The position numbers were made by a program, and so were the translations under genes. Source: Streptomyces sp. PKU-EA00015 (GTDB taxonomy: Bacteria; Actinomycetota; Actinomycetes; Streptomycetales; Streptomycetaceae). Taken from it: a stretch of DNA of 64,000 nucleotides. The stretch covers positions 1 to 64,000 of the forward strand of contig NZ_JABZEE010000010.1 of NCBI RefSeq assembly GCF_013387495.1, written 5' to 3'. Under the pieces are notes generated by a model. The model was not told where the DNA came from. It ran no database searches and saw only the letters and a program-made list of their open reading frames with translations. Shown piece after piece: positions 41,901-50,507 of this stretch; within the stretch, counting starts at the first letter, position 1, and each line of letters starts with the position of its first letter.

Positions 41901-43448
41901 TCAGCCGGTCAGGCCGGTGCGGGGCCGGGCCCGGCTGCTCCGCTTGCGACGCATCGCGAGAGGCGTACGGCGGTCGAGCCGGGGGCGGTGGCCGGTATCC
42001 GCGTGCCCGACGCCCGAGGCGTTCCCGCCCCCTGCCCCACCGGCACCGTGGTGCACGGCGACCAGCCCCGAGCGGAAGAGCCCGTGGTCGATGCGGCGCG
42101 CCGCGGCCGACTCCAGCTCCTCCCGGAGCGGCCCGTCGCGCAGGACAGCACCGGGGCCGAGCAGCCCTTCGACCACGGCCAGCGCCCCGGCGACGTCACC
42201 GTGGCCGAGCCGCTCCCGGACCGCGGGCAGTGCCTCCGGGTTGCGGTGCACCGCGTCGATCGCCCGCAGGCAGGGCAGCGCCGGGCCGCCGAGCGCCACC
42301 AGCAGCTCCTCCCGGCGCAGTTGGGCAGCGTCGTGATCGACCGCCGTCAGCACACCGTCCCGCAGCGCGATCCGGTGGACCTCGCCCCGGCATTCCACCC
42401 GGTGCGGATCGCCGGGCTCGGGGACGGCGCCGGCCGCCGGTGCCGAGCCGTACGCCGCCACCGAGCCGGACACCGCCAATGCCGCGGCGACGAGCGGATG
42501 CAGCCGGTCGGCGGTGACCAGCCCGGCCCGCAGCAGCTCCAGGTCCGGAAGGACCCGGACGGCGGCCTCCGGCAGCACCGGAAGCACCGCGACCTCCTGG
42601 GGCGGCAGCGCCTCCCGCAGCGGCCGGTACGTCGGGGCATGGCTGTCGTCGGGGGCGACGAGTTCGAGCACGGCACGGCTCCGCGCACCGAGCCGCACGG
42701 TGAAGGCCCCGCGAGGGCGCCCCTCGGCCCGCAACAGCAGTTCCGCCTCGGCGGCCCAACGTGCCGACGCCCACGAGTCGTCGTGGACGGTGGGCCGAGC
42801 GGGCCGAGCGGGCCGATCCGGCAGGTCCGGCGGATACAGCAGACCCATCGGGCCAGGCCGGCCGGGTGCGTGGGGCCGGTCGGGCGGACCCATGGACGGT
42901 GCCCCGCCCGCACCGCACCGCCGCGCCAGTTCGCCGCTTCGCCCGGCGTCCCACAGATGCCGGTGCAGGTCGAGCCGGAAACGCCGGTCGGGATGCGGGT
43001 GCTGGTGGTGCCCTGGGGCACCGTTCCCGGACTCCTCCCACAGGGCCAGGGACATCCGCTGTCCGGCGTCCGCCCGGGCCGGCGGCGTCCGCACCACCAA
43101 CTGCAGCGGTGTGGCACCGGAACTTCCGTAACGCGCAAGGGAGATGGTGAGGCCGGGCCGGAGCCGCCCGTCCGGGGCGGTCCGGGGCATGTGCCAGCGG
43201 AGCAGATCCGGCGCCAGCCGACGCAGATCTGCACGGAGGCGGGCGACGAGATCGGTGCCGTGGCGGTCGCGCACGGCGCGCAGATCGAGATCGACATCGA
43301 TCCGGGCGGCGGCGCAGGCCCCCGCCCAGTCACCGACCGCACGCCGTGCGGTCGCGGTCTCGATCATGGACAGTGGCACGGCGTACTCGCGCACGCGCTG
43401 CCACATCAACAGGCGGGTCGGAATCCCGTTCGCGGAGTGATGTGCCAT
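41901..43448 (-). CDS. Unrecognised large protein heading the MoxR/vWA operon
   Basis: 515 residues, soluble, with no signal peptide. The N-terminal 200 residues are mixed (MWQRVREYAVPLSMIETATA, WAGACAAARIDVDLDLRAVR) with a His-rich stretch (GHHQHPHPDRRFRLDLHRH). The middle and C-terminal parts are Leu/Ala/Arg-rich helices (EVAVLPVLPEAAVRVLPDLEL). I recognise no domain. AAGGTGA precedes the ATG at 43448. It is the first gene of the module and is probably the third component or the substrate of the MoxR/vWA machine. Confidence 0.65.
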   Translation of the reverse strand: MAHHSANGIPTRLLMWQRVREYAVPLSMIETATARRAVGDWAGACAAARIDVDLDLRAVRDRHGTDLVARLRADLRRLAPDLLRWHMPRTAPDGRLRPGLTISLARYGSSGATPLQLVVRTPPARADAGQRMSLALWEESGNGAPGHHQHPHPDRRFRLDLHRHLWDAGRSGELARRCGAGGAPSMGPPDRPHAPGRPGPMGLLYPPDLPDRPARPARPTVHDDSWASARWAAEAELLLRAEGRPRGAFTVRLGARSRAVLELVAPDDSHAPTYRPLREALPPQEVAVLPVLPEAAVRVLPDLELLRAGLVTADRLHPLVAAALAVSGSVAAYGSAPAAGAVPEPGDPHRVECRGEVHRIALRDGVLTAVDHDAAQLRREELLVALGGPALPCLRAIDAVHRNPEALPAVRERLGHGDVAGALAVVEGLLGPGAVLRDGPLREELESAAARRIDHGLFRSGLVAVHHGAGGAGGGNASGVGHADTGHRPRLDRRTPLAMRRKRSSRARPRTGLTG

Positions 43449-43617
43449 CAGCACTCACCTTGCGCGAACGATTCCCCCAATCCGTACAAGGAGAAGTTCT
43501 TCATCCCCGGCATCATAAGCACCACGATGTGGATCTGTCAGTCCACTTCGACCGCGCGACCCCTCGGCCGGCCCCGGCCGGTGCGCCGACTCTCCGAGGT
43601 CGCAATGCCCTGCCGGG

Positions 43618-44007
43618 TCACCAGGGAATGACCGCCAGGGCCTCCACCTCGAGCAGCAGTTCCGGTCGGAACAGCGCGGCCACCTGTACTGCCGTGCTGG
43701 CCGGCGGACGCGCGGTGTCGATGCAGGCGTCGCGGGCGGCACGCACCTCCGGCAGGACGGCGATGTCGGTGACGTAGTAGGTGAGCTTGGCGACGTCCGC
43801 GAACGTGGCGCCACCTGCCGCCAGGCAACGCCGCAGGTTCTCGAAGACCTGGCGGGCCTGGGCAGCGGCGTCGCCCTCGCCGACCACATGTCCCTTCGCG
43901 TCCAGCGCGACCTGCCCGGAGATCACGACCAGCCGGCCTTCCCCTACGACCACATGGCTGTAGCCGTTGGCGGGAGCGACTCCGTCGGGCGGGATGCAGT
44001 CCAGCAT
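43618..44007 (-). CDS. RidA-family (YjgF/YER057c/UK114) protein
   Basis: 129 residues, the usual RidA length. Landmarks are VVISGQVALDAKGHVVGEGD and QVFENLRRCLAAGGATFADV at the interface, and a late ALAVIP. RidA proteins hydrolyse reactive enamines and imines from PLP enzymes. The C-terminal RPP motif region (TARPPASTAVQVAAL) is present, but the catalytic Arg position is uncertain by eye. The ATG at 44007 follows GGAAGAG. It lies at the edge of the accessory cluster that includes a PLP aminotransferase, so it may protect against the latter's intermediates. The 353-base gap upstream (44008-44360) holds no gene I can support. Confidence 0.85.
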   Translation of the reverse strand: MLDCIPPDGVAPANGYSHVVVGEGRLVVISGQVALDAKGHVVGEGDAAAQARQVFENLRRCLAAGGATFADVAKLTYYVTDIAVLPEVRAARDACIDTARPPASTAVQVAALFRPELLLEVEALAVIPW

Positions 44008-44360
44008 GGTCTCTTCCGACTCGTCCCGCACATCTGACGCGTCTGACACACGTGTCCTTCCCGAGCTGCCGTCGACGACGCAACGATACGGCGGGGGAGC
44101 CTGGTTGGGGGCGCTTCTGTCTCTTCGGTCAGCGTCGTACCCGGTGCTCGGAATCGCGGTCGCGTCCATCGACGCGGACGGCGAGGCGATACACATCGAG
44201 GCCCGGTGCACGTCGGTGCGTCCTACCCGGCCGGCGGTACATGTTCGGACCCGCGGTTCCCGGCCGATACACCCAGCGCCGGACAGCATGTCGGGCTGGT
44301 CGAGGGCTGCCTCATCAGAACCGGGCTGTCACTCACGCCGACGACAACCCGACTTCAACC

Positions 44361-45308
44361 TCAGAAGGAATTCACTGGGCGGTCGACTCGGTCTTGTCCA
44401 GACCGAAGGGTTTGAGGGTCGAGTGCCTGGAGAGCAGCCAGTATCGCCCTGATCCTAGGCACTTCGTGAGTGCGGTAAATACCTGTTCCTCCAAGGTGTG
44501 CCAACACCGTAAAGAAGCCTTCCGCGGAACGGAACTCATCCTCGAAGAGGCTGAAAGCATGCGGCAAGGCGTGGCAAATTGGAAGACCTATTCGTCGCAA
44601 TCGGAATGTATTGAGGAGGGTCCTGGCCTGATAATGAATGCGAACATTGGCGCTGACAGACCCCTCATGAGAGAAGCCGATTCCAGGGTCAATGACGATT
44701 CGATCAACTCCCATAGAGCGAGCGTGTTCCACGCGCCTATTAAAATATTCAAGCATCTCAGGGATGGGGTCTTCGTCGACACCCTTTGCGCTCACATCCC
44801 GAGAGTTCTCGCCTTCGACATGGCACAGAATAATCGTCGCCTGGTGGTCGGCCACTATTCGAAATATGTCACCGTCTGACGCCAACCCGCCGGAGTAATT
44901 CAGGAGGAGCGCCCCCGCTTCCAGGCATGAACGGGCGACGGCAGGCTCGTAGGTCTCGATCGAAACGCTGATACCTTGCTCAGCAAGTTCCTTCACGACT
45001 GGCACCAAGGCGGAGATCTGTTCGCGTGCGGTCACCTGCACAGTACGGGGATTGCTGGACTCGGCGCCGATGTCGACGATATCGGCTCCTTGCGCCGCGA
45101 GAATGCACCCTTTTCGGATAGCGGACCCAGTTGAGGTCGCGATGCTCTCTCGATATTTCGAGTCTTGAGAAAGGTTGACGCATCCCATGATGGCAGGGGT
45201 GGCGTCGACATCGATTTTCCGATTCCCCACGCGAAGTAGGTCGACAGGTAAGGAGAGGTCGCTCTCAAACCGCCGCGCTAGATCCACCAAATCAGTAAGG
45301 GAAATCAC
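44361..45308 (-). CDS. Dihydropteroate synthase-like protein, divergent active site
   Basis: 315 residues with the DHPS TIM-barrel blocks: IMGCVNLSQDSKY, GADIVDIGAESSNPRT, VIDPGIGFSHEG and a final RTHEV. Key positions differ from true FolP. The Asp of the (V)D(T) strand is Glu (SIETYEPA), the IND motif is LNYSG, the SRK loop Lys is absent (GLPICHALPHAF), and RVHDV is RTHEV. It therefore may use another pterin-like or non-pterin substrate. The region is visibly AT-richer than its surroundings (codons such as ATT, AAT and TTT are frequent), a sign of transfer. The GTG at 45308 follows GAGG. Confidence 0.8.
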   Translation of the reverse strand: MISLTDLVDLARRFESDLSLPVDLLRVGNRKIDVDATPAIMGCVNLSQDSKYRESIATSTGSAIRKGCILAAQGADIVDIGAESSNPRTVQVTAREQISALVPVVKELAEQGISVSIETYEPAVARSCLEAGALLLNYSGGLASDGDIFRIVADHQATIILCHVEGENSRDVSAKGVDEDPIPEMLEYFNRRVEHARSMGVDRIVIDPGIGFSHEGSVSANVRIHYQARTLLNTFRLRRIGLPICHALPHAFSLFEDEFRSAEGFFTVLAHLGGTGIYRTHEVPRIRAILAALQALDPQTLRSGQDRVDRPVNSF

Positions 45309-45431
45309 CGGACCTCACTCTCAATCAAGATACAGATCACGAGTCACTGCCAATATCTGTCCGGTGGAAATGTAGTGGGATGGGCTCTGAGCCCTGGGGC
45401 GAGGGTGGCGGGGTCGCGTTCGGGCAGCAGG

Positions 45432-46130
45432 TCAAGGACCTGGTGGGTTTCGGCGTCGATCACGACGGTGCCGTATCGGCATGTCCACCGCACGGGCCAG
45501 GGCGGCGGTGACGGGGACGGCGTGGTCGGGGAGACGGACGGCTGCCCAATCGGCGGCCAGCTGGAGGAAGTCGGCCAGATCGCGCTGGGCGCCCGCGAGC
45601 AGGTGGCGCAGTTCGGTGACGGACACGTCGATCACCGGACTGTCGTCCCGCTCCGCGTCGACGGTCAGCCGGACGACATCGCCGACGCGTTCGGCGAGCG
45701 GGCTCGGGTCGTGGCCGAGCCAGCCGGAGCCGCCGTCACCGTCGAGGACGTCGAACCATTCGCGCCAGTCCTCGAGGCCGCTGCAGCAACCCGGTACCAG
45801 GGTGGCCCCGACGGCGGTGTCGGTGATGCGCAGGCCACCCGGCGCGAAGAGGGGGTCCATGGTGAGCAGCCCGTGCAGAAAGCTTCCGAGCGGGTCGCCG
45901 GGGCGCGGCGGGCGGTCGTCGTGCTCCGGATCGATGTCGTTGCACGCGGCGATACGCATCACCGCCGTACCGACCTGGGCCGAGTCGAGTGCAGCGTTCA
46001 GCGGCAGGAAGCCGTACGGCTCGGAGTCGGCCACCGGCCAGAGGTCGAAACCGGCGGGTGCGTACGTCTCCAGGACGGGCTGCAAGGCGATCACCCGGGG
46101 AGTGTGCGGCACGTCCCGACCGGACCGCAT
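45432..46130 (-). CDS. Conserved hypothetical protein, no recognised domain
   Basis: About 232 residues from ATG 46130; the frame is open further upstream but that part is Arg/Pro-rich and unlike coding sequence. The body has PVLETYAPAGFDLWPVADSE, YGFLPLNAALDSAQVGTAV and LHGLLTMDPLFAPGGLRI, which suggests a folded cytoplasmic protein. No signal peptide, membrane segment or catalytic motif is visible. It is divergent from the aminotransferase. Its function and link to the cluster are unknown. Confidence 0.6.
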   Translation of the reverse strand: MRSGRDVPHTPRVIALQPVLETYAPAGFDLWPVADSEPYGFLPLNAALDSAQVGTAVMRIAACNDIDPEHDDRPPRPGDPLGSFLHGLLTMDPLFAPGGLRITDTAVGATLVPGCCSGLEDWREWFDVLDGDGGSGWLGHDPSPLAERVGDVVRLTVDAERDDSPVIDVSVTELRHLLAGAQRDLADFLQLAADWAAVRLPDHAVPVTAALARAVDMPIRHRRDRRRNPPGP

Positions 46131-46389
46131 CCGGATTTCGGTCGGCTCCCGTGGCCATCTTGGCCTGCGCAGCTGACGGCGGCAGTCGGCGGTGGCGGCC
46201 GGCGGCAGCTCGCGGGCCGCCGCCGTCCCCGCGGACGTGCCCGACCGCACCCGGGACGGCGCCCCCGGGTGAGCCCGCATCGGCAAACGGCCCGCAGCAG
46301 GCCCGGAGTTGAACGCCGGGGCCGGGGTGGACGTACCTGTGGGCGGCCGTGCGATCCGTGCGGCCGACCACAGGCAGGGGAGGCACGTC

Positions 46390-47721
46390 TTGGCCGGCAG
46401 CAACGTCACCGCGCTGTTCCGCGCGTCCACAGCGCACAGCCCGTCCTACTTCTCCCTGAACAGGGCGGGCGGCGGCGCCGAAGGGATCCTCGACTTCTGC
46501 ATCCCCTGCAACCCGTACTTCCCCACACCCGCCATGTTCGACGAACTCGGCCGGGGACTGCGCGAGATCCTCACCTACTACCCGAGCAGCGCCGACACCA
46601 TCATCGGCGAGCTCTGCCGGCTGCTGGGCCTCAACCCGCAGACCGTCGCCATGGGCAACGGCTCCACCGAACTGATCACGTGGATCGACCACCTGCTGGT
46701 GCGTGAGTCCCTGGCCGTGCCCGTACCGACCTTCGGCCGCTGGACCGACCAGCCGATGGAGACCGGCAAGCGTGTCGACATGCTGCTCCTGCCGGAGGCA
46801 CGCGGGTTCGCCCTCGATCCCGCCTCCTTCGTGCAGTTCGTCCGGAGCAGAGGCTCGCGCGCCGCCGTCGTCTGCAACCCGAACAACCCCGACGGCGGAA
46901 TGCTGTCCAAGCAGCAGGTCCTGTCCCTCCTCGACCAGCTGCAGGACCTGGACCTGGTCGTCGTCGACGAGTCGTTCCTCGAATTCGCCGAGGGAGGCCA
47001 GGAGGCGAGCGTCGCCGCCGAGGCCGTGCTGCGGCCCAATGTGATCGTGCTGCGCAGCCTCGGCAAGAACTTCGGCCTGCACGGAGTGCGCTTCGGCTAC
47101 CTGGTGGCCAACCCGGCCGTCGCCACGCGCGTCCGGGACGCCCTGCCGAAGTGGAACCTCAACTCCTTGGCGGAGACCGTGGTGTTCATGCTGGCCGAGC
47201 ACCGCGAGGAGTACGAGCAGAGCCTGCGCCAGGTGTGCCGCGACCGGCAGGAGATGATCTCGCGGCTCTCCCAGGTGCCGGGCCTGACCGTCTACCCGTC
47301 CCAGGGCAACTTCGTCTACGTCCGCCTGCCCGAAGGCGCGGACGGACAGGTCCTGCGGGACCGGCTGCTCGCGGAACACGGCGTCCTGGTCCGCGAATGC
47401 GGCAACAAGCTCGGCAGCTCCAGCCGGTTCGTACGCCTCGTCGTGCGCCCCGACCCCGATGTGGTGCGGCTCGTCTCGGCGATGGAACTGGTGCTGTACG
47501 GACAGCAGACCCCCGTCCAGGCGCCCGCGCCCCGGCCGGAGCCGGTGCGTCCGATGCTCGCGCAGGCCGGCCCGCTCGCCCTCGCCCAGCAGCCCCTCGC
47601 CGCCGCCCAGGGCCTCGTCCCTGCCGACGGAGGCGGCCGGCCCGCCGTGCAGGCCGGAGCCGTGGCGGCGGGCTACACCTCCGGCACCGCCGCCGTCGAC
47701 CGCCTGATCGCCCCGAACTGA
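46390..47721 (+). CDS. HisC-like PLP-dependent aminotransferase
   Basis: 443 residues. The fold-type I core has PYFPTPAMFDELGRGL near the N-terminus, VVCNPNNPDGG, VVVDESFLEF and the PLP Lys in RSLGKNFGLHGVRFGYL, all as in histidinol-phosphate aminotransferases. The C-terminal 70 or so residues are Pro/Ala/Gln-rich and extra to the family. The TTG at 46390 is chosen because GGGGAGG lies seven bases upstream and no other start has such a site. It is unlikely to be the housekeeping hisC, as no his genes are near; it probably makes or uses an amino acid building block for the cluster. A terminator follows. Confidence 0.82.
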   Translation: MAGSNVTALFRASTAHSPSYFSLNRAGGGAEGILDFCIPCNPYFPTPAMFDELGRGLREILTYYPSSADTIIGELCRLLGLNPQTVAMGNGSTELITWIDHLLVRESLAVPVPTFGRWTDQPMETGKRVDMLLLPEARGFALDPASFVQFVRSRGSRAAVVCNPNNPDGGMLSKQQVLSLLDQLQDLDLVVVDESFLEFAEGGQEASVAAEAVLRPNVIVLRSLGKNFGLHGVRFGYLVANPAVATRVRDALPKWNLNSLAETVVFMLAEHREEYEQSLRQVCRDRQEMISRLSQVPGLTVYPSQGNFVYVRLPEGADGQVLRDRLLAEHGVLVRECGNKLGSSSRFVRLVVRPDPDVVRLVSAMELVLYGQQTPVQAPAPRPEPVRPMLAQAGPLALAQQPLAAAQGLVPADGGGRPAVQAGAVAAGYTSGTAAVDRLIAPN

Positions 47722-47741
47722 CCACCCCGGGGAGCCGGAGA

Positions 47742-47770
47742 GGCCCGCCGTCCGGTCCGGACGGCGGGCC
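47742..47770. terminator. Bidirectional terminator hairpin
   Basis: GGCCCGCCGTCCGG faces its complement across one base, giving a stem of about 13 bp between the convergent aminotransferase (ends 47721) and ATP-grasp gene (ends 47787). Confidence 0.8.
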
Positions 47771-47786
47771 CCGGGCGCACCGAGCC

Positions 47787-49079
47787 CTACGCGTAGGTGA
47801 ACGGCTGGTACTCGGCCAGCAGCCTGAAGTCCCGGTACAGTGCGTCGAAGTCACGGTTCCACACCAGGAACGTGCCGCCCACCGTCACCAGGTCCGAGGT
47901 GCCGTCGACCCGGTCGCCGGGGCGAACCGTCCACCGCATCTCGTACGAACTGTCGATCTTCGGCTCCAGCCTCTCGCCGACCACTCCGGCGCGCAGCGGC
48001 ATGCACGCGTCGAAGCAGTACACCTGCTCGCCCTCCCACCGGCGGCTGCGGACACCGCTCTCGATGCCGAACGCGACGTTCACCAGGGCCTCGCCGTAGT
48101 GGCGCTGCATCGCGGCCAGACCCGACATGCCCTTGAAGCGCGCACCGACCTCCAGGAACACCAGCTCGTCGTCCCCGGTGAGGAACAGCTCCAGATGCGA
48201 GGCGCCGTCCGGCCTGCCCAGGGCGTCCAGGGCCTCTCCGGCGAAGGCGACCATGCGCGCCACGCGCGGGTCGTCGTCGAGCAGGTTGATGTCGGCGTTG
48301 ACCCGGCCGCCGGCCACGTCCGCCGAGTTCACCAGGTACTCGGTGACACCGCCGAAGACGGTCTTCCCCGCCGCCGAGATGATGTTGACGCTGTAGATGC
48401 GGCCGTCGATGAACTCCTCGTACTCGTACGCCCGTCCCAGCTCTCCGTCCTCGGGAAGCGCCGCGAAGTCGTCGTAGCTCTCCACGGTGACGACGCCGAT
48501 GGAGCCCGCGGAGTCGGTCGGCTTGAGCACGAACGGCATCCCGACCCGGCCGGTGATGTGGTCGAAGTGGGCGCGGACGCCCGCCCGGTGGCGCTTTGGC
48601 TCCCAGGAACCGAACGCCGGCGCGCGCACGCCCGCCGCCGCCACCCGCCGCTTCATCTCCAGCTTGTCGAGGAAGGGGATCACATCGGCGGGGTACGGCC
48701 CCGAGAGCCCGAGCCGCTCGCGGATCTCCGCCGCACCCAGCACGTTCTGCTCCAGATACGTGTGGACGGTCAGCCCGTCCCGGCTCGTGCCCCGCAGCAG
48801 CGCGGCGACGATCTCGGTCCCCGCGTCCACGTCGATCTGCGGGGTGAGGAGCGGCGACGGGTCGGCCTCCGCCGTCGGCACGACATGGACCTCGTCGAAC
48901 CAGCCGCGCCACTCGTCGGTGAGGTGGGCGGCGTCGGGCGCGGAGAAGATCCCGACGAGCCGTACGGACTCCGGGTCCTCGAACAGGGCGGGGTCGAACG
49001 CCTCGAGGCCCCGGGTGCTGATGAACACGGCGGTGTGCGGTGCGGCGGCGTGCGCGGGAGCCGGGCCGGCGGCGGTCAT
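47787..49079 (-). CDS. ATP-grasp domain ligase
   Basis: 430 residues. The N-terminal pre-ATP-grasp part (AVFISTRGLEAFDPALFEDP) is followed by the ATP-grasp core with MPFVLKPTDSAGSIGVV, YEYEEFIDGRIYSVN and FLEVGARFKGMSG, the lysine, hinge and metal-binding segments of this family. Such enzymes join a carboxylate to an amine through an acyl-phosphate and often build dipeptide or amide antibiotics. GGAGGAAA precedes the ATG at 49079, which overlaps the MFS stop. The substrates are unknown. Confidence 0.82.
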   Translation of the reverse strand: MTAAGPAPAHAAAPHTAVFISTRGLEAFDPALFEDPESVRLVGIFSAPDAAHLTDEWRGWFDEVHVVPTAEADPSPLLTPQIDVDAGTEIVAALLRGTSRDGLTVHTYLEQNVLGAAEIRERLGLSGPYPADVIPFLDKLEMKRRVAAAGVRAPAFGSWEPKRHRAGVRAHFDHITGRVGMPFVLKPTDSAGSIGVVTVESYDDFAALPEDGELGRAYEYEEFIDGRIYSVNIISAAGKTVFGGVTEYLVNSADVAGGRVNADINLLDDDPRVARMVAFAGEALDALGRPDGASHLELFLTGDDELVFLEVGARFKGMSGLAAMQRHYGEALVNVAFGIESGVRSRRWEGEQVYCFDACMPLRAGVVGERLEPKIDSSYEMRWTVRPGDRVDGTSDLVTVGGTFLVWNRDFDALYRDFRLLAEYQPFTYA

Positions 49080-50422
49080 GCCGTTTCCTCCTTCGTGGGA
49101 CGCCCCACGGCCGGGGCGGTCACCGATACGAGCGGGCGAGCGGGCAGAGTGCCCGCGGGGCGGGAAGAGCCGGGCTCCGGGGAGCCGGGGGCGGTGCGCT
49201 GCCGGCGGCGCAGGGCGGCGTACTCCCAGCCCGCGACGAGCAGCACGATCACGGCCACGTCGATGCCGATGGCCCATTCGACACCGATGGTGTCCATGCC
49301 GAGCGAGAAGGCGAAGCCGGCCAGCGCCATGAGGCTGTAGTAGACCGCCGTCAGCAGCCCGACCACCGAGGACACCCGGCTGTCGGGGGAGTGGGCGATC
49401 AGCCGCTTGTACTGGTGGGCCCAGACGACCTCACCGGCGAAGACCAGCAGCACGAACACCGCGAGCGCAGGCCCGAGGCCGCCCCGCGCCAGTGGCAGCA
49501 CCGCGTACATGACGGCCGCGAAGCCGACGAGGGCCACGGTGAGACGCGCCTGGAGGCGCTCCGGCACCATCCCGCGCCGGCTCAGGTACTGGTAGACGAA
49601 GACGCCCGCGAACACCGCGAGCCACTCGGCGGTGAAGAAGACCGCCATACCGGACGGGCCCATGCCGAACCAGAGTTCGGGCACCGCGGTGATCAGCACC
49701 TCGTACGTCGCCTGGAGCGCGGTGACCGCGAGAACGATGTAGAAGAAGGCGGAGGAGATCACGGGGCTGCGGGCGACGAGGACGGCGGCCGAGCGCAGGT
49801 TGGCGACGACGTTCTCCCTGACTCCGGCGCTCTCCCGCTGTGCCGCCTCGATGCGCGGCCGGTTGGGCCGCACCAGCGCGAACAGCGCGGCCGACAGCAG
49901 GAACGTCGCCACGTCCAGGAGCACGACCGTCCGCAGATCGACGAAGCGGAGGATGAAGCTGCCCACCGCTCCGGCCGCGGCGATGGCCAGGAAGAGACTG
50001 GAGTTGAAGACCGTCGAATAGGTGTCGGTCTGCTCCTCGTCGAAGAACTGCACCAGCGCCTTGACCCGGGCCGCGTTCACCGCGCTGCCCAGCAGGGCGC
50101 GGGCGAAGACCACGCCGATTGCGAGCGGGAACATCCGGGGCGACAGCGCGGTCAGGAACAGCAGGGTGACGGCGGCGGCCACCACGTTCAGCAGCACGAG
50201 GAGCCTGCGCGCGTCGGCACGGTCGATGTACCGGGTGGCGAGCAGGCCGACGAACAGGTTCGCGATCCAGTCGGCCGCGAAGACGGCCGACGCGAGCGTG
50301 GCGCTGCCGGTCTCGCCGTAGACGAACGCCACGTACGAGATCATCAGCAGCTTCGAGCCGAACAGCGAGACGAACGACGCGACGTAGGACAGAAGGAAGT
50401 TGCGGTTCAGGTAGACGCCCAT
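49076..50422 (-). CDS. MFS transporter
   Basis: 448 residues with about 12 hydrophobic segments (YVASFVSLFGSKLLMISYV, LFLAIAAAGAVGSFILRFV, ALAVFVLLVFAGEVVWA) and the MFS loop signature around LATRYIDRADARRL. The C-terminal tail is soluble and Pro-rich. GAGG lies before ATG 50422. Its stop overlaps the ATP-grasp gene. It most likely exports the cluster's product and gives self-resistance. Confidence 0.85.
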   Translation of the reverse strand: MGVYLNRNFLLSYVASFVSLFGSKLLMISYVAFVYGETGSATLASAVFAADWIANLFVGLLATRYIDRADARRLLVLLNVVAAAVTLLFLTALSPRMFPLAIGVVFARALLGSAVNAARVKALVQFFDEEQTDTYSTVFNSSLFLAIAAAGAVGSFILRFVDLRTVVLLDVATFLLSAALFALVRPNRPRIEAAQRESAGVRENVVANLRSAAVLVARSPVISSAFFYIVLAVTALQATYEVLITAVPELWFGMGPSGMAVFFTAEWLAVFAGVFVYQYLSRRGMVPERLQARLTVALVGFAAVMYAVLPLARGGLGPALAVFVLLVFAGEVVWAHQYKRLIAHSPDSRVSSVVGLLTAVYYSLMALAGFAFSLGMDTIGVEWAIGIDVAVIVLLVAGWEYAALRRRQRTAPGSPEPGSSRPAGTLPARPLVSVTAPAVGRPTKEETA

Positions 50423-50507
50423 GACACGGTCCTCGGTAGGCGTGCGGACGGGGCCCGCCGGCGTCGGCGCGCTGCGGGCCCCGCTGCTCACACAGCTGAA
50501 GCGGCGG

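Noticed and set aside
44008..44360. Open frames between ridA and the DHPS-like gene
   Set aside because: Upstream extension of the RidA frame is low complexity; no ribosome site or domain.
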